Shown here one piece after another: positions 1 to 9,018 of a DNA stretch of 27,991 nucleotides. Each line of letters begins with the position of its first letter. Positions within the stretch are counted from its first letter, which is position 1. A model generated the notes under the pieces. The model was not told the DNA's origin. It saw only the letters and a program-made list of their open reading frames with translations, and did no database searches. Position numbers and translations under genes: made by a program. Location: assembly GCA_001970955.1 (NCBI GenBank), contig MPUH01000967.1:1-27991 (forward strand), given 5' to 3'. The stretch comes from Stentor coeruleus. Taxonomy: Eukaryota > Ciliophora > Heterotrichea > Heterotrichida > Stentoridae.

Positions 1-61
1 CCTTCTAGTATGACATATGCCATAACCCCAAACAAGCAGGAAGGCATCAAGCCAATGAATA

Positions 62-76
62 CTGATTAGATCTTAC
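62..76 (-). other. 15-nt intron (second intron of the partial paralogue)
   Basis: On the minus strand GTAAGATCTAATCAG, with GT and AG ends. Removing it joins the frame exactly as in the paralogue at 1557-1571, whose intron differs by one base. Confidence 0.8.
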
Positions 77-207
77 AGATAATATTGTTGAAATAGACTA
101 TGTAACTTGTTTCAGAAAAGTATGGAATAAAAATAAGCATAGAGATAAATACTTGTCGGCTAAAGTCAATAATAACTGAAAACTTTGAAATCGCTATTAA
201 GAAGTCT

Positions 208-222
208 CTGAATAAATTTTAC
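208..222 (-). other. 15-nt intron (first intron of the partial paralogue)
   Basis: On the minus strand GTAAAATTTATTCAG. Its position matches the first intron of the paralogue at 1703-1717, between the first and second base of the corresponding codon region. Confidence 0.75.
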
Positions 223-224
223 TT

Positions 225-1053
225 TTGAACACAATATCTTGTCTTATTTTAATAAATAATTAATCTGATTTGGCTAATAACTAAACTGATATGGCGAAAA
301 GAAACTCAATATGATAATAAAATTTTAATAATACATCAACTCTTCAAGTATTTTTTAAAGACAAATTTGCGCCAAAAAAATCGCAAAAAGTGTATTTGAA
401 AACGAATTGTAGCGAATCCTTAAAGAATATTATAATTAATTAAAATTAATAAACAGTAAAAAAATATGCTAAGCACCAGCAGGAAAAACAAAGCTAATTC
501 AAGAATATCTTAAACTGCTCAACTTAAAAAATTTAGCACTAAAAGCATAAATAAAAATAGATATTGATGATTACTTTAAGTAATTAGAAACACTAAAGAG
601 AATTAAAAAATAATAGTTTTATTGAAGTTTATAAATAATTTTTTTTTTTACTGCACGCTTGAACATATAAATACTGACATATACTAATAATATTGTCATA
701 ATTTCACTATAGTAAAGAAATCCTAAAGCCCTTTCTCTAATATCAAATAAACTTTTATGTTCTAATTTAAAAATCTTTATAAAATTATAGGTCATAACAA
801 AAATACGCAGACTTTAAATTTTCTTTTTTTTTTTATTCCAAATATCAAATTATTTTCCAACTACCAATTTCCCAAAATTTACTATAAAACAAGCTGGTTT
901 TTAAAAAAAATGCAAAATTAGGCTTTTAAAATCTAATTTCAATTTCCATATTTAAATCTAATAATAATTTATATGATTTCTATGATTAATTCTCCCAATT
1001 TATTCAATCAAATTAATTACAAATATCAACACCTAAATTCTTATAAAACTTTA
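225..1053. other. Gap without a standard-code gene; holds a stretch open only if TAA/TAG are sense
   Basis: About 830 bases without a convincing standard-code gene. 311-625 on the plus strand runs from ATG to TGA with no inner TGA but ten TAA/TAG codons; see the findings. From about 830 to 1053 the plus strand is rich in C and poor in G, which is how the 3' flanks of minus-strand genes look in this window, so this part probably belongs to the 3' end of the gene at 1054-1740. Long A and T runs occur at about 640 and 825. Confidence 0.5.
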
Positions 1054-1740
1054 TTAAGCTTTATTTTCATGTACATTATCATCAGTGTGTATTGAGGAAT
1101 CAGTCATAGTAAAATCATGAATGACAGGTTTACAAGGTTTGATTTCATTTTCCTTTGTAATCTCAATATCTCCTTGTACTTCTTTTATTTCAATAGCTAT
1201 AACTATAGTTGAAGCTGTAGGATAATTTGTGATAGAACTTTCTGATAAAGTCACGATACTCCCAAATGGTTCTTCTTTTTCAAGATATGAAAAGCATTTC
1301 CAGATAAAATACAAAAAAAAGCAATCTAAAAGAATTCCAGCTAGGGATATGCTTATAATTGTGAAAAGTGATGAGAAAGGAACTGTGTTAATATAGCCTG
1401 TGATAGATACACTTATAGCTTCGAAAGTCCATAAAATAGTCACAAATCTTTTTGTAGAGAAATAACATTTTATCAAGTTTTTTTCTATTTGTTGCTCTTC
1501 TAGTGTGACATATGCGATAATTCCAAAAAAACAGGAAGGCATTAAGAAGATAAGTACTGATTAGGTCTTACAGATAATATTGTTAAAATAAATTATGTAA
1601 TCTGTTTCGGAAATGTATGGGACAAAGATAAACACAGCGATAAATGTTTGTCGGATAAAGTCAAAAATGACTGAGAGCTTTGAAATTGATATTAAGCACT
1701 CCCTATGCAAAATTTACTTGCAAGCAAATCTTTTTTCCAT
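1054..1740 (-). CDS. Four-TM membrane protein of unknown function (two 15-nt introns)
   Basis: The spliced gene gives 218 residues, starting at ATG 1738-1740 and ending in TAA at 1054-1056. The start was chosen because removing the 15-nt introns at 1703-1717 and 1557-1571 extends the frame 56 residues beyond the first ATG of the uninterrupted ORF, and the added part is conserved in the paralogue at 1-224. There are four hydrophobic segments, at roughly residues 18-38, 45-70, 85-107 and 112-138. A polar, acidic C-terminal tail of about 70 residues, rich in Thr, Ser and Ile, follows. No signal peptide or known family motif is recognised. It is probably an integral membrane protein with a cytosolic tail. 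Together with the fragment at 1-224 it forms a tandem pair, so a local gene family is likely. Confidence 0.8.
1557..1571 (-). other. 15-nt intron (second intron of the four-TM gene)
   Basis: On the minus strand GTAAGACCTAATCAG. Splicing it out removes an otherwise in-frame TAA just downstream and keeps the reading frame open into the MPSC motif. Confidence 0.88.
1703..1717 (-). other. 15-nt intron (first intron of the four-TM gene)
   Basis: On the minus strand GTAAATTTTGCATAG. The intron begins within the eighth codon and contains an in-frame TAA when unspliced. Its removal joins the ATG-containing first exon to the conserved body. Confidence 0.85.
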
Positions 1741-2415
1741 ATTTATAATAGGCTTATAATAGCATAGTACACTAGCTTTATAGTAATACTACGGATAAGT
1801 ATTTAATTTAATCAATGACTCATATATAATTAACCTAATCATAAGCTAATTATATTAAATAATCAGAGTCATTTTTTCAATTTCTTCAAATACTTTAATT
1901 GTTTTCCTCTTTGCATATTATCAATAAAACTTTATATTCCAAATTTTCTATAATTTTTATATATTATAAAATCCATGAACATAATAATTTAGTTCTAAAC
2001 AATTTAATTATTCCTTATTCAACCATATCTTCCATAAACATTTCTCTACAATTCTGTATAATTATTCACAAAAAAATCCTATTTCTGATTTGATTAATAA
2101 AATCTTCAAATTCTTCATCAAAAAAAATCACAATCCATATAAAACCTCATCATTAAAATCCAATCAACACCAATCCCAGCCTAATCTTTTGACAATCCTA
2201 CCTCAAGTATGTAAATAAAAAATTACTCTAATTANCTCACAAAAAAAATCCTATTTCTGATTTGATTAATAAAATCTTCAAATTCTTCATCAAAAAAAAT
2301 CGCAATCCATATAAAACCTCATCATTAAAATCCAATCAACATCAATCCCAGCCTAATCTTTTGACAATCCTACCTCAAGTATGTAAATAAAAAATTACTC
2401 TAATTATTTTATTAT
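1741..2415. other. Intergenic stretch with an N-separated duplication; no gene seen
   Basis: No gene is supported here. The left part is plain AT-rich DNA upstream of the four-TM gene. The right part (2066-2406) is a block of about 170 bp present twice around the N at 2235. It is C-rich and G-poor on the plus strand, as expected for the 3' flank of the minus-strand CDK gene. Confidence 0.6.
2066..2406. repeat. Duplicated ~170-bp block around N 2235 (probable unmerged contig overlap)
   Basis: Copy 1 covers 2066-2234 and copy 2 covers 2237-2406. They differ by one A in a homopolymer (7 versus 8), one A/G and one C/T substitution. Copy 1 stops exactly at the N. This is what two overlapping contig ends placed side by side look like, with the small differences being allelic or sequencing differences. 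Confidence 0.85.
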
Positions 2416-3324
2416 CTACCAAGCCGGAACATGAACATCATTAAAATACTGATGCGCCAAAGCTTCTTTCGCTGTGATTCTCATAGCAGGGTCATAATTA
2501 AGCATTCTTTGTAATAAGTCTAATCCAGCTGCATCCACATTATGAAGGCAGCTTCTCAAATTTGTCGCTGACCAGTTCGGGAATGTCCTTTTATAATCCC
2601 TAAGCTTAGAAACACCAGGCCACATTTTTTCATTTGGTGTGCCTAAAATTCTGAATATTTTGTATAATTGATCGATTTCTGAATCCCCTACAAAGAATGG
2701 GGATTTCGTCAAAAGTTCTAAGAATATTGTCCCAAGTGACCATACATCTAAAGCTGAAGAATATTCTAATGTCCCTAATAATATTTCTGGAGCTCTATAC
2801 CATAAAGTGACAACTTCATGAGTATATGGTCTTAATGGTATCTGATAAGTTCTTGCTAAGCCAAAATCAGCTAATTTCACACATCCATTCTTTGTAATCA
2901 AAATATTCTGAGGCTTTAAGTCCCTATGAAGGATCCTTTTTGAATGTAAATACGCTACTGCTTGAACTAGTTGATACAAAAGACTCTTGACAATTTTTGC
3001 ATCGACGAATTGGTCTTTAGGAATTGAGTCTAGAAATTGTTTCAAGTCTTGGTCAACAAACTCAAATACCAGATACAATTTATCATCGCTTGCAACAACA
3101 TCTCGTAAATCGACAATATTAGGGTTTTGTAGCTCCCTCAATATACAAATTTCTCTTATTGCCGTAGATGGGATGCCTTCAGGTTCGACATCAAGGAGAA
3201 TTTTTTTCAAAGCACAGAAATCGTTTCGGACCTTGTCTTTAGCCTTATACACAACTCCATATGTCCCAGTACCAATTTTTTCGATTTTCTCATAGCGATC
3301 TGCAGTGGACTCTCCGAAATTCAT
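2416..3324 (-). CDS. PSTAIRE-type cyclin-dependent kinase (CDK1/2-like)
   Basis: A 302-residue Ser/Thr protein kinase of the usual single-domain CDK length. Visible landmarks: glycine loop GTGTYG at 18-23, carrying the Thr/Tyr pair that Wee1-type kinases modify in this family; catalytic lysine K40 in CALKK; the PSTAIRE cyclin-binding helix at 52-58, unchanged; catalytic loop HRDLKPQN at 133-140; DFG at 153-155; and the activation segment [14 protein letters not shown] at 167-180 with T168 as the CAK site. The family drives cell-cycle transitions when bound to a cyclin, in nucleus and cytoplasm. By sequence this is a CDK1/CDK2-class enzyme, but I cannot say which. The GCI after DVWS found in most CDKs is GTI here. 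No intron. It is divergent from the GTPase gene, with 149 bp between the two start codons. It ends in TAG, which supports standard stop codon use. Confidence 0.95.
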   Translation of the reverse strand: MNFGESTADRYEKIEKIGTGTYGVVYKAKDKVRNDFCALKKILLDVEPEGIPSTAIREICILRELQNPNIVDLRDVVASDDKLYLVFEFVDQDLKQFLDSIPKDQFVDAKIVKSLLYQLVQAVAYLHSKRILHRDLKPQNILITKNGCVKLADFGLARTYQIPLRPYTHEVVTLWYRAPEILLGTLEYSSALDVWSLGTIFLELLTKSPFFVGDSEIDQLYKIFRILGTPNEKMWPGVSKLRDYKRTFPNWSATNLRSCLHNVDAAGLDLLQRMLNYDPAMRITAKEALAHQYFNDVHVPAW

Positions 3325-3473
3325 TTAAATATGGCGGCAAAGTTTTTCTTCTTTAACACCTTATATCATAAGTCTCAGAATATTAAAACCCAAAAATTTT
3401 CTAAGCTTTTTATACAAATGCATGTTATGTTTTATAGTAAAATTACGAAAAGGCGGTAAGGGTATTGTAATAA

Positions 3474-4790
3474 ATGGCAACAGTATTGAAAGGAATTGTT
3501 TGTGGGGATAAAAAAACAGGTAAAACAAGCTTGATGGACTTGCTAGGTGAAAGGACACAAGGGAAATCATATGATATTGAACTTACAGACCCAATAAGCC
3601 ACTCACAGATTAAGTTTTGTATAGACGAAACTTTTGAAATACCAAAAAAATTTAGACCTGTGTGTGTATTTTTAGTATATTCTTTAGCTTCAAATGATAC
3701 TTTTGAATCTATAAAGACGAAATGGTTTCCTTTAGTCCAATCATCTATAAATCTAACAAGTTCTTTTGTTATTATTATTGGAACACATAGCGACTGTATT
3801 GAAAGGGAAGTTGAAAGCTCTGATGCTGAAGAATTTGCTGCTGGAAGTGGAGCTTTTCATATGGAAGTTTCATGTAAAAGTAAAAGAAATATTGAGTTGA
3901 TGTTGAAACTTTTAAGGATCAGAGCTTTTTATCTGATAAAAAAACACCCTGAACTGAAGTTTTGTGAGGAGGAAACATCAGCTAGTCCACTTACAAGTAT
4001 TAATACAAGTAATTCTTTATCTCATGATATACCTTTACCTTATAAAGATTTCAGTAGTTTACAAATGAAAAGACATCAGGCTGAAGAAGCAGAAAGAAGA
4101 GAATTTATTGAGACTATATTTGAAGAATCTTTAGACAGGTATAGGAAAACTAATGGGTTTGAAGATAAAAATATGAGCTTTGCTGATATGATTGATTATG
4201 ATGAACTTCAAGAACTATCTGAAGATTCCTTAAATGAACAAATAAAAGAAATCGGTATCGACACTCTTGGAAGTCCATCATGGCAACAAAAAATCCCACC
4301 TTTATCTATTCATTCAAAAAACTCATCAGGAGGTTTTCCACAAACTGAACGTAGTTATGAGTCTCATAATGCTTTTTTATCTAGTGGTAGCTCAACAGAA
4401 AGAAATCATAAAGACCCACTTCTTTTATTAGAAATCCAATTAGAAAAATCACTAAAAAAAGTTGAAGTTTTTAAAGATGACACATCTTTGACTATAGCTG
4501 AAAGAGTCCTTGGACCAATAAACCCTCAAATTCTAGAAAAACTTAGTAACGTTATTGAAAAAGCTATAAATGATTATATTTCTCAAGTACGATTAATATC
4601 AATGAAAAAACCTCTTTACAAAGTTAAAATCGCTATTGGAAACAAATCTGGGGAAATAGTTGTTTATGATGGAGACTCGCTTGAAAATGTGGCAAAGGAT
4701 TATGTAAAAAGTAATAATATACCTAAACAATATGAACAACAGATATTGAAATTACTTATAGAATCAGGGGAGAAATTCAATTCGCAATGA
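3474..4790 (+). CDS. Divergent small-GTPase-like protein with C-terminal extension and ubiquitin-like-looking module
   Basis: A 438-residue protein. Residues 1-150 look like a Ras/Rab-superfamily G domain: the P-loop GDKKTGKTS lies at 11-19, GTHSD at 103-107 stands in for the usual NKxD base-recognition motif, and EVSCKS at 131-136 resembles the SAK motif. The DxxG of switch II is not evident (DETFEIPKKF is in that area), so hydrolysis may be impaired or atypical. Residues 160-370 are polar and probably disordered or helical. The last ~55 residues (about 383-436, around YKVKIAIG and YDGDSLENVAKDY) form a compact module that resembles the N-terminus of the protein at 14965-16434. It has no CAAX or double-cysteine prenylation tail, unlike typical Rabs. 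The TGA stop lies only 14 bp from the stop of the convergent PX-WD40 gene. RABL or IFT-associated GTPases are possible relatives, not established. Confidence 0.82.
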   Translation: MATVLKGIVCGDKKTGKTSLMDLLGERTQGKSYDIELTDPISHSQIKFCIDETFEIPKKFRPVCVFLVYSLASNDTFESIKTKWFPLVQSSINLTSSFVIIIGTHSDCIEREVESSDAEEFAAGSGAFHMEVSCKSKRNIELMLKLLRIRAFYLIKKHPELKFCEEETSASPLTSINTSNSLSHDIPLPYKDFSSLQMKRHQAEEAERREFIETIFEESLDRYRKTNGFEDKNMSFADMIDYDELQELSEDSLNEQIKEIGIDTLGSPSWQQKIPPLSIHSKNSSGGFPQTERSYESHNAFLSSGSSTERNHKDPLLLLEIQLEKSLKKVEVFKDDTSLTIAERVLGPINPQILEKLSNVIEKAINDYISQVRLISMKKPLYKVKIAIGNKSGEIVVYDGDSLENVAKDYVKSNNIPKQYEQQILKLLIESGEKFNSQ

Positions 4791-4804
4791 TTTTAATTAA
4801 TAAT

Positions 4805-6202
4805 TCAATTTTTGTCCCAGCCTTTAAGTTCGTCAGTATCTTTGATTTTATGTTGAGTCGTCAGGACTCTAACAGTTTTTTTCTGGATTTCAGCTTCGAT
4901 GGTTTCTATTTTTTCGAAATCTGGATCAACCCAGAATATAGGTAAAGACCAGAATTTGACAAGAAAGTCTTGGCCTGATGTAAAAAGGTTGTTACCGATG
5001 ACTTCAAGAGATGTTATAATCTTGCTATGAGCTTTCCATATAAAAATTAATTTACCTGAGCGGTCCCAGATGCTGATGTATCCATTTGCATTACCAATAA
5101 ACACTTCTTTCCTCAAAGTTGAATACACCATAACAGTAACCCTTGATTTCAAGAGGAAATTCGTCACTGCAACTGAGTCTTTATACACATTAACAATCCC
5201 ATTAACATTCCCAGCAAAAATAGTGCCTTGCAATGAAAAACAAAAAGCAGAAAACTCATTAGCAGACACAGTCATAGTCGGAATTAAAGTATTTGAATCA
5301 AAAGCAGTAATTCCTGATTTCCTACACAAAACATACACCCTCTGTCTAGTAATATCACTTTGTAAAGAAACAGGTTGTGAATCTAAAATAAACTCTTGTA
5401 AAATAGTTTCATGAACTAAATTAGTCTTAACAAGTCTTCTATCACTACCACAAGAATAAATATCTGAAGTTTGATAATCAATACATATACTTATAACTGT
5501 TCCACTATGAATCAACATATAAGTATATTCTTCATATTCTCTATATTCCAGTTCTGTTTTTATTCTATATGTTGATATTCCTCCAATATCAACACCTGCT
5601 GCTAATATTGTCAATTCACTACTATAAGCCAAACATGTAATTTTCGCATTTATTGTTATTTTCCACATCTCTTCTCCTTTAAATTTCATACACGCAATAC
5701 AACTTTCTTCACTATCCAATAAAGTTACTTTTAAATTCTCTATTTGATTTGGCATACTTTGAGCTAAAGCTATAAAACATATATCCCCATCAGCAGCACA
5801 TATAGAAATCGGAATACATTTACAACTTATTTCCCAGCTCTGGTTTGGGGTTTTTTTTATTGAGTTTGGCACATAAACTTTTATCTGAAGAAATTCTTGG
5901 AGCTCATCGGCTTGAAGTAAATCTTGCCTTTCTAAGACTGTTTGTAAAAACTCATTGAGCTTTTGTTTACGATCGTCTAGAAAAGTGCTACTGAATTTCT
6001 TCCAAAAACCTTTGCCTGGGAGTTTTGGCACGTCTGAGAATTTTTCTGCAAGTGATGAATAGATTTGATCGAATTCACTGTATCTTCTTGAAGCGACCCA
6101 AGTGGTTTTGGTTGTTGAGTGGAAAAGAGAGATGTTGAAAAATATCACTCCGTTCATGTCAAAATGCTCGGTTATTGATGCGGAGAGGGTGTTTGGTTCC
6201 AT
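4805..6202 (-). CDS. PX domain + WD40 beta-propeller protein
   Basis: A 465-residue protein. Residues 1-110 form a PX (phox homology) domain: the RRYSEFDQIY motif at 39-48 with the basic pair and aromatic residue that contact 3-phosphoinositides, then PKLPGKG at 59-65, and the helix starting with DRKQKLNEFLQ at 77-87 that carries a second basic contact. PX domains in general recruit proteins to endosomal membranes through PtdIns3P. Residues about 122-430 are WD40-like strands repeating roughly every 40 residues (e.g. GNANGYISIWDRSGK and SGQDFLVKFWSLP near the end), consistent with one beta-propeller of six or seven blades. A charged tail follows. The likely role is an endosomal or membrane-trafficking scaffold (inference). 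WDFY-type proteins pair WD40 repeats with a FYVE domain; here a PX domain takes that lipid-binding place. It ends in TGA. Confidence 0.9.
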   Translation of the reverse strand: MEPNTLSASITEHFDMNGVIFFNISLFHSTTKTTWVASRRYSEFDQIYSSLAEKFSDVPKLPGKGFWKKFSSTFLDDRKQKLNEFLQTVLERQDLLQADELQEFLQIKVYVPNSIKKTPNQSWEISCKCIPISICAADGDICFIALAQSMPNQIENLKVTLLDSEESCIACMKFKGEEMWKITINAKITCLAYSSELTILAAGVDIGGISTYRIKTELEYREYEEYTYMLIHSGTVISICIDYQTSDIYSCGSDRRLVKTNLVHETILQEFILDSQPVSLQSDITRQRVYVLCRKSGITAFDSNTLIPTMTVSANEFSAFCFSLQGTIFAGNVNGIVNVYKDSVAVTNFLLKSRVTVMVYSTLRKEVFIGNANGYISIWDRSGKLIFIWKAHSKIITSLEVIGNNLFTSGQDFLVKFWSLPIFWVDPDFEKIETIEAEIQKKTVRVLTTQHKIKDTDELKGWDKN

Positions 6203-6815
6203 TTAATATAGTTTATTTGTAGTTAAGATGAAGGAGGATATAATGAGTTGATAGGTTTATGAAAAAAATAAGAGATAAGATTAGGTATAATGATTTTATG
6301 AGTATTTTTTGCATATGAATGATAGAAGATTGATTTTTTTTAATGGAAGATGTGTTGAATATTAGTTTTATTTTATTAAGTTAGTGTTTTTTGTGTGTAG
6401 AAAATAAGTTTTGGTATTAGATGATTAGCTGGATTTTTTAATAATTATCAATAAATATCAATGTTTAAATATTCATAAAATAAGGCTTGATATAATTATA
6501 AAACTCTTTGTAATAATTTGTTATGATAGTATGAGTAAAGATATAGTATTTTTTATATTAAGTAAATTTAGGTATTACAAACTGCATATCATAATTTGCT
6601 AAATAATCAACAAGCCTAAACATATTTTTCCTTCATATCCATCTATAATTTATTATTCCTCCTCAAACAATCAACCTTACACATTATCTATCAATTAATA
6701 AATCCTCACACAAAACTCCAAATAAAAATCCAATTTTTTACCTAAGCCAAGCATACAAATCTTAAATTCTTATCCTCATACCTTTTATCCTCATCCTAAA
6801 TACAAAAATATATTT
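6203..6815. other. Intergenic stretch between two minus-strand genes; no gene seen
   Basis: 613 bases with no supported gene. 6203-6420 is G/T-rich on the plus strand (5' flank of the PX-WD40 gene). 6610-6815 is C-rich and G-poor (3' flank of the gene at 6816-7683). The skew changes between about 6430 and 6610. Confidence 0.6.
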
Positions 6816-7683
6816 TTATCTATTTACGTTATCAATAGGAAGGATTCTAATAATAGTAGAAGAATTTAAAGGTTTCGCAACTTGTGCAGGGCAATTATTA
6901 ATTCTAGTAGCAAATGCATTTTGATACATAGAAGAGTTTTTATCATAAACCCAACTGACAAAATCCCCACTTCCTCTCATTTTCCTAATCATTTTATCTT
7001 TAAAATGTTTAGGTTCAATAAACGATTGAGGCATTTCAGGTAATCTCATCTCAACACTAATACTTTTATACGCCCTTGGTGTAGTTTTAAACCCAGAAGA
7101 AGTGATATTTGTAGTATAAATAGGTAGGTTACTCCTTGATCTTTCATCTTTAGAATACCAATAAAATGAATCTTTAGTTGTTGTGATTGGCATGTTTTCA
7201 TTGATTTTACATACGGAGTTAAAACCTTGTAAGCAAATAATCATCAAATCACGGAATTGTATATCATCTTTTAAGGCAATCCATTTCTCTACTATAGAAA
7301 TGTTATGGTCTTTTAAAACTGTTGCGTATTTCAGTTCAGAAAATCGTTTGTAGTTTAGAATTTCTGATTCATGAGTCCTTTCTGGAGATAAAGAACTGTA
7401 TTGAGAAGTGTAATATGATTGCATTGTTCTATGGCGCATATCTGCTTCTACTGTTGTATATTCTATGGCGCATATCTGCTTCTACTGTTGTATAATCGTT
7501 GCGTTTTGGCTTTTCATATGGTTTGAATCGTTTTGTCCCTTTATGTTTAATGATTGATTGAAGAACCTTCAAGCCTTTGATTTCTGATTTTGTTGCAGAT
7601 TCCAACCAAGGGTGAATATATTGCCAGTAACAAGGTTTGAATAGATTTTCTGCTATTGATTTCAAGTCAGCTTTAACTTCCAT
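6816..7683 (-). CDS. Protein of unknown function, frame broken by an exact 34-bp tandem duplication
   Basis: Two overlapping open frames, 7429-7683 (84 residues) and 6816-7439 (207 residues), belong to one gene. The junction holds a perfect 34-bp direct repeat (7427-7460 and 7461-7494). 34 is not a multiple of three, so the second copy shifts the frame. With one copy removed the frame is continuous from ATG at 7681-7683 to TAA at 6816-6818 and gives 277 residues. No 15- or 16-nt GT...AG intron in the repeat restores the frame. The protein is polar and basic, with a Trp/Tyr/Pro-rich N-terminus (FKPCYWQYIHPWLESA) and no recognised domain. Either the duplication is an assembly or read error and the gene is intact, or it is a real frame-breaking variant. 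Confidence 0.72.
7427..7494. repeat. Perfect 34-bp tandem duplication inside a gene
   Basis: Two identical, directly adjacent 34-bp units (7427-7460, 7461-7494) with no N between them. They begin ttctatggcg and end ctgttgtata. They shift the reading frame of the minus-strand gene they lie in. Confidence 0.95.
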
Positions 7684-7871
7684 TTATCATGTAATGGAAT
7701 ATGATTTTAGAGATGAAAAAAATTAGACATTGAGTTTTTAATAAGATTTCGTTGATATTGGTATAAAAACATAAGATCCTAAGTGTTTTTTATTAATATT
7801 CAAATTTCTAACACATAAAATAATCCTTTCAGGTTATTCACTTATCTTTATTCAAACCTCCTACAGTAAAA

Positions 7872-8954
7872 ATGGAGTCACCTTTTGCTGGTCTTGAAGA
7901 ACAATCAGGGCCAAGTTCAGCAATAATCGACCTAAACATTTTTGATGTTAATCCTCTAGAATCAAACAATGAACGGACTAAAGAAGTAGTCGAGCAACAA
8001 ATATTCATGCTCTTAGATTCATGTTTTTGGGATCTCCCTAACATTCCTTATGACAAAATCTCAAAGGGCTTTGAAGATATAAATCGCTTCCTCGCTCTTC
8101 AGGCAGTTTCTGAAAACCACAACCTTAGTGAATTTATTAAACAAGGACTTAGCCAAGCAGTTCGTGAATACAACTGGAGAGAATCTCTCTATAGAAGCAT
8201 GCTTAAATCTTGGAACTCTTTAGGTTTAGACATAGAATCCTCAAAGCCTAGTGAATTTCACCCACAAATAGAAGACTTAGTAAAAAATTTCTATTCAGAA
8301 TTCGATAAACTTTTACAGCTTTTCAATAAAGGTCTGCTAAACTGCCCATTAAGACTATCTCTTTTCCCAGCTGTAAGTGTTTTTGGAGGTTTTTTTAAAG
8401 AGATTCTTCAAGAACTTAAAAACCAAACCACAAGGAAAAAAATACAGTTAAAACTATGTCCTGGAGTTGAACCGCCACAGATAAAAAGGATACAAAGACA
8501 ATATTTCAAGATAATAAAAAAACCATATATAGAATGGAATGCTTATTGTAAACAGGAAGTTATTGAAATTGAACATGAGCCTTCTTGTATTATGGTTCCT
8601 TTACTTCATAGATTAATGAATTATACAAGCCAAGTAAAAACTCATGTTTTATCATATTTCGCCCCAACAGACTGGGAAGTAACACGTATATCAGCTCATA
8701 TTGTTGAAGGAAACTACAAAACAGCTATTATAAAACGTACAGCTTGTAAACAAAATAAAGGTTTAGCTGAAGTTGAGATCACTTATCCTAGGATTACTAG
8801 AGATCATATATGGTGTAAAGTCCAATTAGAAGGAGTTATGTCAAAGAAAAGCGTACAGGAAATTAAAATCCCTGAGTTCAAAACTATTATTGTCACAGTT
8901 GATGAAGATGGGGAACATGAACTACCTCCTGAATTCTTGCAAGAAATTGATTAA
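7872..8954 (+). CDS. Protein of unknown function (360 aa)
   Basis: A single uninterrupted frame of 360 residues from ATG at 7872 to TAA at 8954. It is soluble and lacks signal peptide and TM segments. The first half is mainly helical by composition. A basic stretch (KNQTTRKKIQLK) lies near residues 183-194. The C-terminal third alternates hydrophobic and polar residues as in beta-strands, ending in an acidic tail (VDEDGEHELPPEFLQEID). I recognise no family motif. The 5' flank is only about 190 bp from the divergent gene at 7683, and the next plus-strand gene starts 64 bp downstream. Coding is supported by length and by the absence of stops over more than 1 kb of AT-rich DNA. Confidence 0.8.
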   Translation: MESPFAGLEEQSGPSSAIIDLNIFDVNPLESNNERTKEVVEQQIFMLLDSCFWDLPNIPYDKISKGFEDINRFLALQAVSENHNLSEFIKQGLSQAVREYNWRESLYRSMLKSWNSLGLDIESSKPSEFHPQIEDLVKNFYSEFDKLLQLFNKGLLNCPLRLSLFPAVSVFGGFFKEILQELKNQTTRKKIQLKLCPGVEPPQIKRIQRQYFKIIKKPYIEWNAYCKQEVIEIEHEPSCIMVPLLHRLMNYTSQVKTHVLSYFAPTDWEVTRISAHIVEGNYKTAIIKRTACKQNKGLAEVEITYPRITRDHIWCKVQLEGVMSKKSVQEIKIPEFKTIIVTVDEDGEHELPPEFLQEID

Positions 8955-9018
8955 TTTTAGTTTTATATTAATATGCGAAAACTCAGGTAAGAAAACTAGT
9001 TAAAAGTTTAAATAATAA

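Larger units (their letters stand above)
1..224 (-). pseudogene. 5' part of a paralogous multi-TM protein gene, cut by the window edge; start codon not found
   Basis: Read on the minus strand, this stretch encodes about 53 residues that align without gaps to the N-terminal part of the four-TM protein at 1054-1740; matching landmarks include the shared string YFNNII and the MPSC motif. Two 15-nt introns (208-222 and 62-76) sit at exactly the positions of the two introns of that neighbour. Many differences are synonymous or conservative, so both copies were probably selected for some time. No ATG matches the neighbour's start: upstream of the first intron the frame reads back to a TAA with no methionine. 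The copy may therefore be a pseudogene, or may start at an unseen upstream exon or at a downstream ATG. The rest of the gene lies outside the window. Function unknown. Confidence 0.6.

Noticed and set aside
1899..2093. 64-residue open frame on the plus strand
   Set aside because: Low-complexity I/N/S/F text, ends in the duplicated contig-overlap block, and is not supported by flanking skew.
7427..7494. A 16-nt intron restoring the frame at the 34-bp repeat
   Set aside because: 34 minus 16 would be in frame, but no GT...AG pair with 15- or 16-nt spacing exists on the minus strand there.
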